A stretch of DNA of 64,000 nucleotides from Diplonema papillatum. Lineage: Eukaryota; Euglenozoa; Diplonemea; Diplonemida; Diplonemidae. How positions within the stretch are numbered: position 1 is the stretch's first letter; each line of letters starts with the position of its first letter. Below, piece by piece: positions 1 through 10,241 of the stretch. Position numbers and translations under genes: made by a program. The stretch covers positions 808,501 to 872,500 of the forward strand of contig JAPJBO010000003.1 in NCBI GenBank assembly GCA_030068145.1, written 5' to 3'. The notes beneath the pieces were generated by a model. It did not search any database and was not told where the DNA came from. It saw only the letters and a list, made by a program, of their open reading frames with translations.

Positions 1-189
1 TGAAGCCAGCTTCTGCATCGTGTATCCAAGAGTCGGAGTTTAGTGTCGAACCTCTTCGGCTTCCCACGCCGAAGTAGAACGACCACCCCCCCCCTTTTCA
101 AACCCAAGAAACATTTTCCCCCCACCCAATCCCTCCCCCGTGACGAATTCGTCTGTGCTCTGGTAGCACGGGTGGTGGTCCTGGCTGCG

Positions 190-335
190 GCGAGCAACGA
201 ACAGCCGCCTGACAAACCAGACTCACACCGCTGTTCTGTCAACAGACAATCAGATTCCGCACTGTTGATGGTCCGCCTTCTGTGTCGTGGCTTAAACGAC
301 CGAAACACGGCGGAGACGGGTCCAGTGCGGCGTTG
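190..335 (+). repeat. Dispersed repeat D, copy 1
   Basis: This stretch is similar to 33555-33690: both hold a run around CACACCGCTGT, then ATGGTCCGCCTT, then GACCGAAACACGGCG. A shorter third copy of the last part lies at 33429-33485. No coding potential is evident; the small overlapping ORFs do not recur in a conserved frame. Bases 1-189 resemble 31700-31780 weakly (GAACGACCAC context), so the left edge of the window is probably also repeat-derived. Confidence 0.6.
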
Positions 336-481
336 AGCACGCATCCCTCAAAACCAGCACCATCAACAACGACCCCACCCAATCCCAAGCACCCCCTCCC
401 ACGTCCCCTATCGCGCGTGGCGACGATGAGCAACGACCGACCTTTCCCCTTCCCCAGAGTTGGGACAAGGTTTTTGTTCTT

Positions 482-535
482 GTATAAGCACCTGCATTGA
501 AGGAAATACCCGAGGCGGCCGCCAGTTGCAAGTGC
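482..535 (+). repeat. F1 element, truncated left end
   Basis: The leader TATAAGCACCTGC, the AGGAAATACCCGAGG block and CGCCAGTTGCAA match the left end of the F1 family. The rest of the element is missing. From 536 to 944 nothing further is recognisable except a weak match near 640 (GTGGCGATTGTCTGCAT) to repeat H. Confidence 0.6.
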
Positions 536-944
536 GTAAGCCGGTCACCTGCTTTTTGTGGACCGCGATAGAACCGTGAAAACAGTTCTCTGCATAGGGG
601 AGATAGGGATGTACCGATAGACCACGACGTGATCTGTGGCGATTGTCTGCATGAGACGCGATAGAGATTGGCGGGCAATTCGGCCTTCGTGTCTTTTACG
701 CTGTGGCGGAATGCTTGACTTTCAGGTTGGCTTCAAGTCAAGAGGGCCGTATTAGGGGTTTGCGGGCCAACCGTCAGTGCATTCGTAATTTGTGTTTCGG
801 TCTCACAGACAGGCACGGAAGGCCAGCACGACCAATCCCGGAGTTTCCGAGCAGAGACCTATGATAGAAAGTAAGATCCAACCAAATAAACGCACGCGCC
901 TACAACAACAACCTTCCTCCCCCATTGGGCGAGTCTGTTTTTTT

Positions 945-1236
945 TACATAAGCGCCAGCTTGAAAGGAAATGCTCGACGATGCTGCCCGACAAAGAACAG
1001 AAGTGGTCCCAAGTGCTGTAACTACCGAACCACGTGTTGAACGGACGTGAGGTGATGCGGGTCTACCCCTACACGACAAATCACACAAACACAACAGGTC
1101 AAAAGTCCTGAGTGAGAAAACAACACACGGTGGTGTAAGCGAAGAACAAAACAGATTGTGTTTGTATTGTATCCGCACCTCTACCTCTATATTTCCCCCC
1201 TTCCATTCGGAGTCGAAGCAGCTACGTCGAGTTTTC
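945..1236 (+). mobile_element. F2 element, copy 1
   Basis: About 290 bp with the family leader ACATAAGCGCCAGCTTG, then AAATGCTCGACG, and at the right end the complementary CGTCGAGTTTTC. Internal landmarks are the ACCACGTGTTGAACG block, the ACACGGTGGTGTAAGCGAAG block and the pyrimidine-rich CCTCTATATTTCC tract. Seven copies occur in the window, all on the plus strand. There is no ORF, so it is non-autonomous. An F1 element follows after 15 bp. Confidence 0.8.
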
Positions 1237-1250
1237 TTTATCTTTCTTTT

Positions 1251-1460
1251 GTATAAGCACCTGCTTTGTAGGAAATGCTTGAGAAGACTGCCAGTTGCGA
1301 TAGATCAAAGGAGGTAAATGTGCTGTAGCCCACACGAAACACAGGTAAATCTGGGTTTAGAGGCGGGCGTAAGCGTTCAACAAAAAAGACCCACTTTGTA
1401 GTTGTATTGTTTCTCCCCCCTCCTTCGAAATGAGCACAAGGCAGTCCCTCGAGTATTTTT
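1251..1460 (+). mobile_element. F1 element, copy 1
   Basis: About 210 bp. The leader GTATAAGCACCTGCTTTGTA is followed by GGAAATGCTTGAG; the right end is CCCTCGAGTATTTTTT. AAATACTTGAGGNGGCTGCC at the left of family members pairs with GGCAGNCCCTCGAGTATTT at the right, so these are imperfect terminal inverted repeats. Internal landmarks are GTGCTGTAGCCCACACGAAA and a pyrimidine tract ending in TCTAG or TCC. No coding capacity. Confidence 0.8.
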
Positions 1461-2640
1461 TGATTGAATCGTCGAATGCGAGCAAACCGCTTTTTTTTGC
1501 CATCAGTAAAGAAAGAGCAACTCAAAAAGGCAAGCTTCTGCTACAGAAATAATTGAAAGGCGTCTCGACAAGTAAAGTCCACCGTTTTTCGGGGGGGTTT
1601 ATGTTTTAAAAAACGAAGAATGGCGATTGGCTTTGCTTGCGTTCTATGATTGATGCTCGGCGTTGTCACATTTTCTGGTGGTCCCGAAAGCTCCGTTTCC
1701 TGTGTCGCTGCAAAAGAAAAGGCCTGTTCACCAAGAAGGTACAGGCCCGGCGAGTGGCGCGAAATCGCTTCTTTCAGCGGCTTCTGGCGTTGGGGTTCTG
1801 AGGTTTGTTGAGGTCTCTGGTGACCTTGGTTAAATGGGTGCTCGGATGTGGATTCTCGCACTCACGGTTAAGAAGACGTACGAAACGTGGACACAAATAT
1901 AGCGTCTGCAGAACATAACTCATGCAAGCCTCTTGGCAAAAAAAAGCTCGCTTTCACATTTCTTTGGTGCACACTTTCATTAGTGGGGAAAAGTGCCTCA
2001 GGGAACAAGTCCCCGTTGGAAATGTGCCCAATCGGGACTATTCCCACTATTCTTCATTACAATTCCTGGTGAGAATTTGCAAAAAAAAAAGAGTTGCCAA
2101 GTGCATTTCCCAGTACTTCCCGATGAAAATGTGCCCAACGGGGACTAGTCCCCCGTTGGGCAAACAATTTCATTGACTTTTTGACAGGGAAATGTACTTA
2201 GTGTACTGGGTAGCGGCTAGTCAAGTCCGCAAGTGTTTGTGAACCGACACCTTTTGAGAAACTCGGGGTGCGAGCGTTGCTCAGTGTCGGATGCAACACA
2301 GTGGGGTGGACGTAAGTGCACACGTAGCGCAGCAACAGGGTGTCGGGACCACCACACAATCAAGCAAGGTTTTCCTCCGAACCTGCGGTGCAACTCCGCC
2401 TTCGAAGGAATCCCACCCCACCCCCACCGCCCCCGGTGGGCCTGGCATCGGGCTGTTGTGGGGGGGGAAAAAAAAAAGCATTGATGAATGAAGCCCAAGC
2501 AACAAAAAGCAAAAAATCCTTCGAGGCGAACCTCGCGCCCGAAGAGGGTCTTACACCTGAAGAGGTGGACGTGATACTGGTCGTGATACTCGCAGTTTAC
2601 TGAGGGAACAGGAGCAAGATGCATGGCTAGAGCACGACCA
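1461..2640. other. Unassigned interval with palindromes
   Basis: No gene recognised. At about 2129-2159 there is a near-perfect 31-bp palindrome centred on ACTAGT (GCCCAACGGGGACTAGT is its left part), and a related imperfect arrangement of GGGGAC/GTCCCC blocks lies at 1990-2045. The 2210-2640 part contains overlapping short ORFs in several frames without family resemblance. Confidence 0.4.
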
Positions 2641-2719
2641 CCTCAAATCGACACCAGAAGAATTCGGGGTGGGGCTGGCTTCTACGACTTGGTAACATCC
2701 CGGTAAAAAGCCGAAACCA

Positions 2720-3345
2720 CCAACGACGTGGTCCAGGAATAGCCGCAACATTCTGAACCTCACAAAAAGAATCGGGAAGGTGTGACTGACATTCTTTGAT
2801 CCAGTTTGGTTCGGGCTAGTTCAGGAGTACTACCATTTACCGGGATGTTACCTAGTCGTCGAAGCCAGCCCCACGTCAGTACTGTGCGCCGACAACTTTT
2901 CGAACAACACGTGGTCCAGGAATAGCCGCAACATTCTGAACCTCACAAAAAGAATCGGGAAGGTGTGACTGACATTCTTTCCTGTTTGGTTCGGGCTAGT
3001 CAGGAGTGCTACCGTTTAGTAAGTCCGCTTAAAACTCCGGGGATTTAAAGTCTCCGGGTGACCTTCGTCGTTCTGGGAAGATATCCTTTGTGCTCGGAGT
3101 GTCGTAAGAGTGGTGGTTACACGAGGTAAGACGATCGGTGGGTACCTTAGTTGTTGCGAAAAGTTGTCGGCGCACAGTACTGACGTGGGGCTGGCTTCGA
3201 CGACTAGGTAACATCCCGGTAAATGGTAGTACTCCTGAACTAGCCCGAACCAAACTGGATCAAAGAATGTCAGTCACACAGTCCCGATTCTTTTTGTGAG
3301 GTTCAGAATGTTGCGGCTCTTCCTGGACCACGTGTTGTTCGAAAG
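2720..3345. repeat. Large inverted repeat
   Basis: The segment 2720-2923 (TGGTCCAGGAATAGCCGCAA through CGACAACTTTTCG) is repeated in reverse complement at 3158-3345. The loop contains a partial direct copy of the left arm (2921-3020) and a minus-strand copy of repeat F (3040-3165). Landmarks shared by the arms are ATTCTGAACCTCACAAAAAG, GGTTCGGGCTAGT and TTACCGGGATGTTACCTAGT. This looks like duplication-inversion of one element rather than a gene. Confidence 0.75.
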
Positions 3346-3448
3346 GTTGTCGGCGTGGGGCTGGCCACCGTCTGCTGCAGTGTTCTTGAGTTCTTGTTTT
3401 CGTGGCGCTCATACTGGAGTCCTGTCTGCGTCGTCTTTTTTATTAATA

Positions 3449-3674
3449 GTACATCTGTACTGACGGGAACATTTCCGGAACAACGGTTGCACATGAAAGA
3501 GAAAACGAAGCCAACGAAAAAGTGCTAATACAGGAAACCCCCCCAGAGAGGTTTATACCCTGTACACGCGACGAACAAGAAACTTTTGCCCTATCCTTTT
3601 CACCACCTTTGGTCAGTTGATGCTGATCGTCCGTTGCTTCGTTTTTCAGTGCAAGCTCCAACTCCGGAAATGTT
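3449..3674 (+). mobile_element. Element P copy 1 (13-bp terminal inverted repeats)
   Basis: The left side has GAACATTTCCGGA and the right side TCCGGAAATGTTC, a perfect 13-bp inverted pair about 200 bp apart. Internal landmarks are ACGGTTGCACATGAAA, GAGAGGTTTATACCCTGTAC and GGTCAGTTGATGCTGATCGT. Two more copies lie at 49225-49606 and 52448-52664, where the element is flanked by the 25-bp array. No coding capacity. Confidence 0.65.
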
Positions 3675-3677
3675 CTT

Positions 3678-3889
3678 GTATAAGCACCTGCTTTGTAGGA
3701 AATACTTGAGGAGGCTGCCGCTGCAAAAGATCAAAGGAGGTAAATGTGCTGTAGCCCACACGAAGGACAGGTGAATCTGGGTTCAGTGGCGGCGTAAGCG
3801 TTCAACGAAAAAGACCCACTTTGTAGTATTGTTTTCTCCCCCTCTAGCCTCCTTCGAAATGGGCACAAGGCAGTCCCTCGAGTATTTTA
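3678..3889 (+). mobile_element. F1 element, copy 2
   Basis: Complete F1 copy with the GTATAAGCACCTGCTTTGTA leader, both inverted ends and the pyrimidine tract ending CCCCCTCTAG. It abuts an F2 element directly, the F1 right end running into the F2 leader. Repeated head-to-tail adjacency of F1 and F2 suggests that these elements insert into, or next to, each other. Confidence 0.8.
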
Positions 3890-3890
3890 T

Positions 3891-4180
3891 ACATAAGCGC
3901 CAGCTTGAAAGGAAATGCTCGACGATGCTGCCCGACAAAGAACAGAAGGGATCCCAAGTGCTGTAACTACCGAACCACGTGTTGAACGGACGTGAGGTCA
4001 TGCGGGTCTACCCCTTCACGACAAATCACACAAACACAACAGGTCAAAGTCCTGAGTGAGAAAGCAACACACGGTGGTGTAAGCGAAGAACAAATCAGAT
4101 TGTGTTTGTATTGTAATTACCCGTACCTCTATATTTCCTTCCTTCTATACGGAGTCGAAGCAGCTACGTCGAGTATTTTT
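3891..4180 (+). mobile_element. F2 element, copy 2
   Basis: Complete F2 copy with ACATAAGCGCCAGCTTGAAA at the left and TACGTCGAGTATTTTT at the right. It is very close to the copies at 945 and 9958, sharing for example GACAAAGAACAGAAG and CCGAACCACGTGTTGAACGG. Confidence 0.8.
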
Positions 4181-4224
4181 AATATCCACATGCAATGTGT
4201 GAGGAAGCTGGAGTTGAAGAGGGT

Positions 4225-4350
4225 GTGCCCGAGTCACGCCCGAAAAGCGGGTGTGCTACAACCAAAACGCGTGGAAATCCACACCCGAAAAGCGGGTGAG
4301 ACACCCGCTTTCTAAACTCCAGCCTGAACTCCAGCTTCTGAGGCTGGACC
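4225..4350. repeat. Repeat E, copy 1
   Basis: Hairpin-rich sequence with several GCGGGTG/CACCCGC blocks and alternating CTCCAGC/GCTGGAG. A related copy at 11325-11395 shares GATCCACACCC, AAAAGCGGGTG and CTCCAGCTTC-GAGGCTGGA. The paired blocks could fold into strong stems, but nothing identifies an RNA gene. Confidence 0.5.
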
Positions 4351-4379
4351 TCACAGTGTACTACTACGCCAGCAAAATG

Positions 4380-4560
4380 TGGTGATAAGGCCGAAACAAC
4401 GCCAGCGACCAACAACAAAGGAATCTACCGACACTCGTACCGTGTGTAGCTACCACCCACCAAAGCGCACCCAACCGAGATATACCGGTATGAAGGATAT
4501 TCCTGTTGCTGGAAGTCCCCAGAGACTCTAAAACCCCGAAGTTCCCGAGCGTACTTTCGT
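4380..4560 (+). repeat. Repeat F, diverged copy
   Basis: Resembles 12935-13115: GCCGAAAC..CC.ACGACCAA, a CACTCGTACC/CTCTTACCTC block, GAGACT-TAAAACCCCG and a final ACTTTCG/ACTTTCACTC. The same unit appears on the minus strand at 3040-3165 and as fragments at 12350-12410 and 27500-27555. Function unknown. Confidence 0.5.
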
Positions 4561-4644
4561 CCCATTCGTAGTTGTGTCGTATCTCCTCATTCGCGTCCGT
4601 CGAAAGAAGCACCCGGCGGCTTCTCCAAGTATTTTTAACCTTTT

Positions 4645-4822
4645 TGTCTAAGCACCCGCTTTGTAGAAAAATACTTGAGGAGGGCGCCCGTTGCGAAGTA
4701 TCGAAGGTGGTAAATGTGCTGTAGCCCACACGAAACACAGGTAAATCTGGGTTTAGTGGTGTGTTTCTCCCCCTCTAGCCTCCTCCTTCGAAGTAAGCAC
4801 AAGGCAGCCCCTCGAGTAATTT
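4645..4822 (+). mobile_element. F1 element, copy 3 (internal deletion)
   Basis: F1 copy missing the central CGTAAGCGTTCAAC..AAAGACCC block found in most other copies. The ends are retained (AAATACTTGAGGAGG at the left, CCCTCGAGTAATTT at the right). Confidence 0.7.
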
Positions 4823-5029
4823 CAAGCGGGCTTCCCACGGTATACCTGCCTGAAGCGCCTGGGATCCAGCTGCTGGCGTAAAACAAAAGCGCTGCAAACA
4901 ACACCAAAAAGGCGAACACCCCCACCCCTTAACTGTACGTCATCCGGAGACGCTGAAAACCCCCGGCAGTTGCAAACAACCTTTCCAGTCTGAGAATTCT
5001 TTGTTTTTTTTGCTTCCTCGCCCCCTCCA

Positions 5030-5312
5030 GGTACCAGGGAAAGCCTGCTACACGGGAGCCAAGCTTCACGCGTTCGGCGGTACTGCAGAGCCACGGGCCT
5101 ACGGGTCAAGTGGCTACCGATTTCCCAAACTAAAGCATCAAGGCTTGGCGCACCTTGGGGCTTGGCGCTCGCGCTGAACACAAGCTCGTCGAGACGGTCA
5201 GCCGCAGGGCAGAGCGGACGGGGTTGTGACACTGTGCTGCCTCCGACTCAAGCTTTGCAAGCTGTGGTTGAGCGTCACGTTCCTGGACCAGGAGCGGCCT
5301 TTTTCTTCTTCT
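5030..5312 (-). repeat. Repeat R, copy 1 (minus)
   Basis: About 285-bp dispersed repeat. In the orientation of the other copies it starts with a GA-rich run and GGCCGCTCCTGGTCCAGG, passes CACAGCTTGCAAAGCTTGAG and GCCCCAAGGTGCGCCAAGCC, and ends CAGGCTTTCCCTGGTACC. The outermost blocks (GGTCCAGGAA and the complement of TTCCCTGGTACC) form weak inverted ends. Five copies are in the window. Its many small ORFs arise because the unit is GC-rich. Confidence 0.75.
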
Positions 5313-7345
5313 TCTTCCTCACCCCCTCCGCGTCCCAAGGCTTTGAAGGTGGACCTGTGGGCTGGTTGTGGTCCTTGGCCATCATTGCTGTCGTGTCTGC
5401 AGACCTCAGGTCCTGCGTGGGGTTTCCCAGAACGTTCAGCCTGCGAGGAAATTCGACCCTATACCACCCTTTTCTCTGTCGCCCATTGAAGATCATGAGC
5501 TTTTCTCCTAGAGAGCAAGCCCTACTTAAGGGACTGCGCGAGGAGATATGAGCTTCGCGAGGACCTGTGACAATCAAGCAAGTACGGTACTGAATCAGTG
5601 AGGCGCATCTTTTACGTGAATGATGACATGCAACTAGCACCAAGGATGGAAAAACGGAAGACAAAGCAGCAGCGTGGGCAAACTGGCTGAAAAGCGAATT
5701 GAGCACCCGGTAAGAGAGCGAGCACTTATTTCCCGCCTGCTCTAACTGAAGCGTGTCACCAAAAGTTCCTTGCCAAGCAAACAAAGGTCGCAAGACACCA
5801 AACTGATCGTCCCTCGGGATCGACGGTAACCCGAAAGGTATTTCTGAGTTCAACGCTGGGTTGTACTTAGCAACATTTGACCTCCACCGAGATTTCTTTT
5901 CTTTTTTGTTCGGCGCTGTTTTCTGAGTTTTGAAGGGGAGGGACAACAAATAGTCTCGGTTTTTTCCCCACGTGGTAGCGCCTGCCCACGCAAAAGGCTC
6001 TGCGTCCAAAAAAGCGCTACTCGAAAACAGGACACACATTTCGCTGAACGTACCAGACACACTCTTCGCATGTCTCCGCCACCTTCAACAACGCGTTGCA
6101 AATATTATGCGAGGAAGTCCTGTCCTTCTGAGAGTCACTTGAAGCTTCACGCAAAAGAAAACGTGCACCCTCCCCACCTCAACTGTGGAAGCCATATTTC
6201 ACCGCGAATGTGTTCTTGGCGTCGGTCGCAGGAGACGCGCACTACTTCTTAAGGGAATGCTTAGTGCACTTCACTCGTTGACGATCTTGACTAACCAATG
6301 AAATGAACGCTTGAAAGGAAGAAAACTAAACGAGTTGCACTTACGATGGGGTAACACACCCGATATAGCGGCTTTTATTTTCCGATTCCTTTGGAATCCT
6401 TTGCTGGTTAGTGGTTCGTTACGCGCTTAGCATTCCCACGATGAATCGACACAACTGCGCGCGACTTATAGCGCGCGGAAGAGCGAGCCAGCAGCAGGTC
6501 TGTGATGATCCGAAATGTCCTAGAGTTAGGCTGCACGCGCACTACACTGGGGCGCATAGCCATGTATAAAAGTGTGAAGCTCTTCAAAGAATACGTACAG
6601 AACAAACTACCAGACCGACGGAGACACCACCGCAAATTTTCTCACCTTTCCTTATTCCTCAAAACGAACCCCAAGAGCAACGGTCCCCACCTCAACCGTC
6701 ACCGGAAGGTCAACAGAGCCGGCTTCCCGAAACACGAAACAGTCACCAAAAAAAAGAGTTTCGAACGGAAAGAGTTTGAGATATCCCTGTCTCCTTTTTT
6801 CCTTTTTTGTTGTCAAAAAGAAGGAAGCCTTTGAAAGGAAGAGAACCCCGAACAGAATCCAACACAAGAAGACAGACCGTCACCTACTAGTTGCAACCTA
6901 AACGCCTTCAATTTAAGTAATCCACCCCCCCCTGCCCTAACCTCAGGAGGAGATTAACACTGTATGTAACTTGAAGTGATACAGACAAAAAGACTCGCCA
7001 AACAACTAAAATCGAAAGCAAAAAAAGCAAACAAAGAAATGAATACCAGTTGTCCGGTGGGCCGAAAACAGCTTCTATCGAAGGTCTTGCGTTCAAGGGG
7101 ACGTGTTCCCGTCTGTCCCGAGATCCGCTGTGGACTCTTAGGCACAAACAGCGGTACGCAGCGGCAAACGCCCAAACGTGAAGGCTGCAGACAAAAGATG
7201 CAGACAGCGTGTTTTTGGCGTAAAAAGTCAAGAGTTCTCATCGCGCCCACAAAAAACTGGGTAAAGTGAGCGGAGATTGCGAAAAGGAAAACAGCGAACG
7301 AATTGCGGCGCCATCTTTTTAGTGCTAACAATTTTGCGGGTTGCC
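5313..7345. other. No recognised gene
   Basis: Two kilobases without a feature I can name. A 261-codon minus-strand frame crosses the interval and runs into repeat R, but its composition is unremarkable and its end is a lysine run encoded by a GA microsatellite, so I do not treat it as a gene. At about 7180-7220 a diverged start of the following 160-bp tandem unit is visible (CAGACAGCGTGTTTTTGG). Confidence 0.4.
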
Positions 7346-7354
7346 CTTCAATGT

Positions 7355-7795
7355 ATTGTGCAGGCTGAAAAAGACGCAGGCAGCGTGTTTTGGTGGTTGA
7401 TCAGATTTCCTTCCCTGAAAATGACACACGGTAAAATACAGTTGGAAAAAGATCAAACCGGCACGCTCAAACAAAACGAAGCGCCTCAGGCCCTGTCAAT
7501 TTAGTACTAACATTGTGCTGCAGGCTGAAAAAGACGCAGGCAGCGTGTTTTGGTGGTTGATCAGATTTCCTTCCCTGAAAATGACACACGGTAAAATACA
7601 GTTGGAAAAAGATCAAACCGGCACGCTCAAACAAAACGAAGCGCCTCAGGCCCTGTCAATTTAGTACTAACATTGTGCTGCAGGCTGAAAAAGACGTAGG
7701 CAGCGTGTTTTGGTGGTTGATCAGAATTCCTTACCTGAAAATACACCCTGCACGCACAAACAAAACGAAGCGCCCGTCTTTTTTTGTTCACGCGC
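7355..7795 (+). repeat. 160-bp tandem repeat, nearly three units
   Basis: The block CAGGCTGAAAAAGACGCAGG occurs at 7361 and 7521 and with one change at 7681, giving a period of exactly 160 bp. Units 1 and 2 are almost identical, including the spacer GTCAATTTAGTACTAACATT; unit 3 diverges after about 60 bp and is shortened. A stop in each unit prevents one long reading frame. Confidence 0.85.
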
Positions 7796-8206
7796 CATGG
7801 GTCAGTCTGTCTCGAAGCCTTCCAAATTTAGGGCAAACAGGATGCCAACTGCGACTTTTCGAATAATCATGTCCCGGGAACATGGCTCCCTGGAAAATAT
7901 TTGGGCGTCCACCTGAATAGCCGGCTCTCTGAAGGCCTTAAATGAGTGTCGGATAGACTGCTGGGTTCGATGCCGCGACCCGAGCACCAAAACAAGTCAA
8001 AAGGTGTCGGCCTCCACCGTCGGGTGGCTCCCCCTTGGAGGGACAGAGACGGGGATAGTCTCGCCTTAGCAGTCCCAGGGCCTCTCCCCGCCATGCACTC
8101 TAGTGCGTAGAAACTCACAACGTAGAAGTTCACAAAATACAGCTTCATGATTTACTGGGCCCGTCCCCCCGACCTCTCTGCGCTAGCAGGTGTCAGGCAG
8201 CAGACT
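7796..8206. other. No recognised gene
   Basis: Unique-looking sequence between the 160-bp tandem array and repeat R. A GGTTCGATGCC block at about 7964 resembles a tRNA B box, but no acceptor, D or anticodon arm can be built around it. Confidence 0.3.
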
Positions 8207-8497
8207 CCGGAAGAAGAAGAAGAAAAAGGCCGCTCCTGTCCAGGGACGTGACGGTCAACCACAGCTTGCAAAGCTTGAGTCGGAGGCAGCACAGTGCCAC
8301 AACCCCGTCCGATCTGCCCTGCGGCTGACCGTCTCGACGAGCTTGTGTTCAGCGCGAGCGCCAAGCCCCAAGGTGCGCCAAGCCTTGATGCTTTAGTTTG
8401 GGAAATCGGTAGCCACTTGACCCGTAGGCCCGTGGCTCTGCAGTACCGCCGAACACGTGAAGCTTGGCTTCCGTGCAGCAGGCTTTCCCTGGTACCC
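8207..8497 (+). repeat. Repeat R, copy 2
   Basis: Plus-strand copy of the 285-bp repeat, from the GA-rich start and CCGCTCCTGTCCAGGGACG to CTTTCCCTGGTACC. It is close to the inverted copy at 5030-5312. From 8498 to 8880 no further feature is recognised. Confidence 0.75.
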
Positions 8498-8892
8498 GGC
8501 AGACTCCGGCAAAAAAAAGAAACAAATCCCAGAAGCGCCCATCTGAAAAACAGTTAATTCGTACACGAAATAACTCTTCACAAATTCCACAAGATATTCC
8601 TTGATTAATTACGGACTGGGTAGACGGAAACATCCAACCAAAAACCCCAAGCCCAGATACCTTTGTATTTGGTGGCAGCCTGTAAACATGCCAGACTGGG
8701 CCTTCTTTCCGTTCTTAAGTAAAAACCTCTGAATTTTAGTCGGGCGTAGTTTCAGCTAGTACTGTACCTGCTGCTGCATATGGGGCATCGGATCCAAAAG
8801 CTGAAAACAAAGCTACGCATTTCTTTGTTGCCTTCCGAAAAAGAGGGGGTTTCCGGGGGGCACCGCCCCCCCGCCCACCGTGTATACGTTCG

Positions 8893-8955
8893 CCTACAGA
8901 AAGATTACCACAGGGATAACTGGCTTGTGACAGCCAAGCGTTTTATAGCGACGTT

Positions 8956-8987
<32 letters not shown>

Positions 8988-9035
8988 ACCTAGACAAGCA
9001 GAATTGTCTAAGGGTTGGATTGTTCACCCACTAAC

Positions 9036-9079
<44 letters not shown>

Positions 9080-9445
9080 TTACCCTACTGATGGAGAGAG
9101 AGCCCATCGGGCCAGCGCATTCCGACAGCAATACGGGGTAGTACGAGAGGAACTCCCGTTTCTAGTCCCTGGTATCGACGGTTGTTCGATCGGACCGTGC
9201 CGTGATGCTACCACTGGATGGATTATGGCTGAACGCCTCTAAGCCAGAACCCAGTCTAGAGGAATGCGTGAGTTACTCAGCGCACATCGGATTTATCGGG
9301 CCACGACTAGCTTCGGCGAACGGCAACTTCCAAATTCACATCCAGATCCCGTGTCTCCAACCGGGTCTATACGAGTCCGAATGGACCGGCGGGCGTAACG
9401 CACTGAGGAGCCTTGTTGTTCCGAGGGTTTGAGCCTTGTGGCCGG
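8893..9445 (+). rRNA. 28S rRNA, 3' segment (domains V-VI)
   Basis: Highly conserved LSU blocks in order: TTACCACAGGGATAACTGGC, TTTTTGATCCTTCGATGTCG, AACGTGAGCTGGGTTTAGAC, CGTCGTGAGACAGGTTGG, AGTACGAGAGGAACTCCCG, TGGCTGAACGCCTCTAAG and, at the 3' end, GCCTTGTTGTTCCGAGG. The peptidyl-transferase and sarcin-ricin regions are therefore present. The upstream LSU is absent here; the LSU piece that should precede it is at 33112-33268. Retention of invariant blocks argues that the segment is young, but an isolated 3' third cannot make a complete LSU. Confidence 0.9.
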
Positions 9446-9524
9446 TTCCTACGGTTATCTCCTGGTTCGGCTCCACTCGAAAGAGTGGGGTTGGATCAGG
9501 AGAAACCCGGATGTGAATTTGCTA

Positions 9525-9612
9525 CTGGTCGTGAGACAGGTTGGTTTTACCCTACTGATGGAGAGAGAGCCCGTCGGGCCAGCGCATTCCGAGAGGAACT
9601 CCCGTATATGGT
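9525..9612 (+). pseudogene. Duplicated, internally deleted 28S fragment
   Basis: GTCGTGAGACAGGTTGGTTT through CCAGCGCATTCCGAGAGGAA repeats 9060-9155 but lacks the internal segment CAGCAATACGGGGTAG. It lies just past the 28S 3' end, so it is a secondary duplication. The remaining stretch to 9957 holds a C-run at 9761-9774 and nothing recognised. Confidence 0.8.
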
Positions 9613-9957
9613 CATTGCTACCGCGCTGACCTTTTCCCGAGAACACATCAAAACAAATCAAAGGGTGTGATCCCGTGCGGGTGGTGAGCACCGTCTGATT
9701 TTCTGAATATTCCGAAGCAAACTTCAGCAGTCAAAAAAGGCCGGGGTCTGAGACGGCCCGCCCCCCCCCCCCACTGTGGACGGGAAGGCGGGCGTAACGT
9801 TTGGTTGATTCGTACTGTGTGTCTCCGCCGTCCCCCTCAACCTCGAGACAATCAATGAACGCTGCATCGTTCTCTCGATCAGTGCACGGCTGAAGGGCTG
9901 TTCGCCAAACCCTCAAGAGGGCACAGAAACAGCTCCATCGCGCCCCCTTTTTGTTTT

Positions 9958-10240
9958 ACATAAGCGCCAGCTTGAAAGGAAATGCTCGACGATGCTGCCC
10001 GACAAAGAACAGAAGGGATCCCAAGTGCTGTAACTACCGAACCACGTGTTGAACGTCATGCGGGTCTACCCCTACACGACAAATCACACAAACACAACAG
10101 GTCAAAAAGTCCTGAGTGAGAGAACAACACACGGTGGTGTAAGCGAAGAACAAATCAGATTGTGTTTGTATTGTAGTTGCCCCTTACCTCTATATTTCCC
10201 CCCTTCCATTCGGAGTCGAAGCAGCTACGTCGAGTATTTT
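9958..10240 (+). mobile_element. F2 element, copy 3
   Basis: Complete copy, almost identical to the F2 element at 3891. It is joined head-to-tail to the next F2 copy with no spacer: CGTCGAGTATTTTT runs directly into ACATAAGCGCCAG. Confidence 0.8.
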
Positions 10241-10241
10241 T

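Noticed and set aside
1541..1861. 106-codon minus-strand ORF
   Set aside because: No domain, no second copy and no regulatory context; it could be chance.
5275..6060. 261-codon minus-strand ORF
   Set aside because: It overlaps repeat R and ends in a microsatellite-encoded lysine run; composition is not protein-like and there is no recognised domain.
7960..7990. tRNA B-box-like GGTTCGATGCC
   Set aside because: No matching A box or cloverleaf could be drawn.
9015..9670. ORFs within the 28S segment
   Set aside because: The sequence is conserved rRNA.
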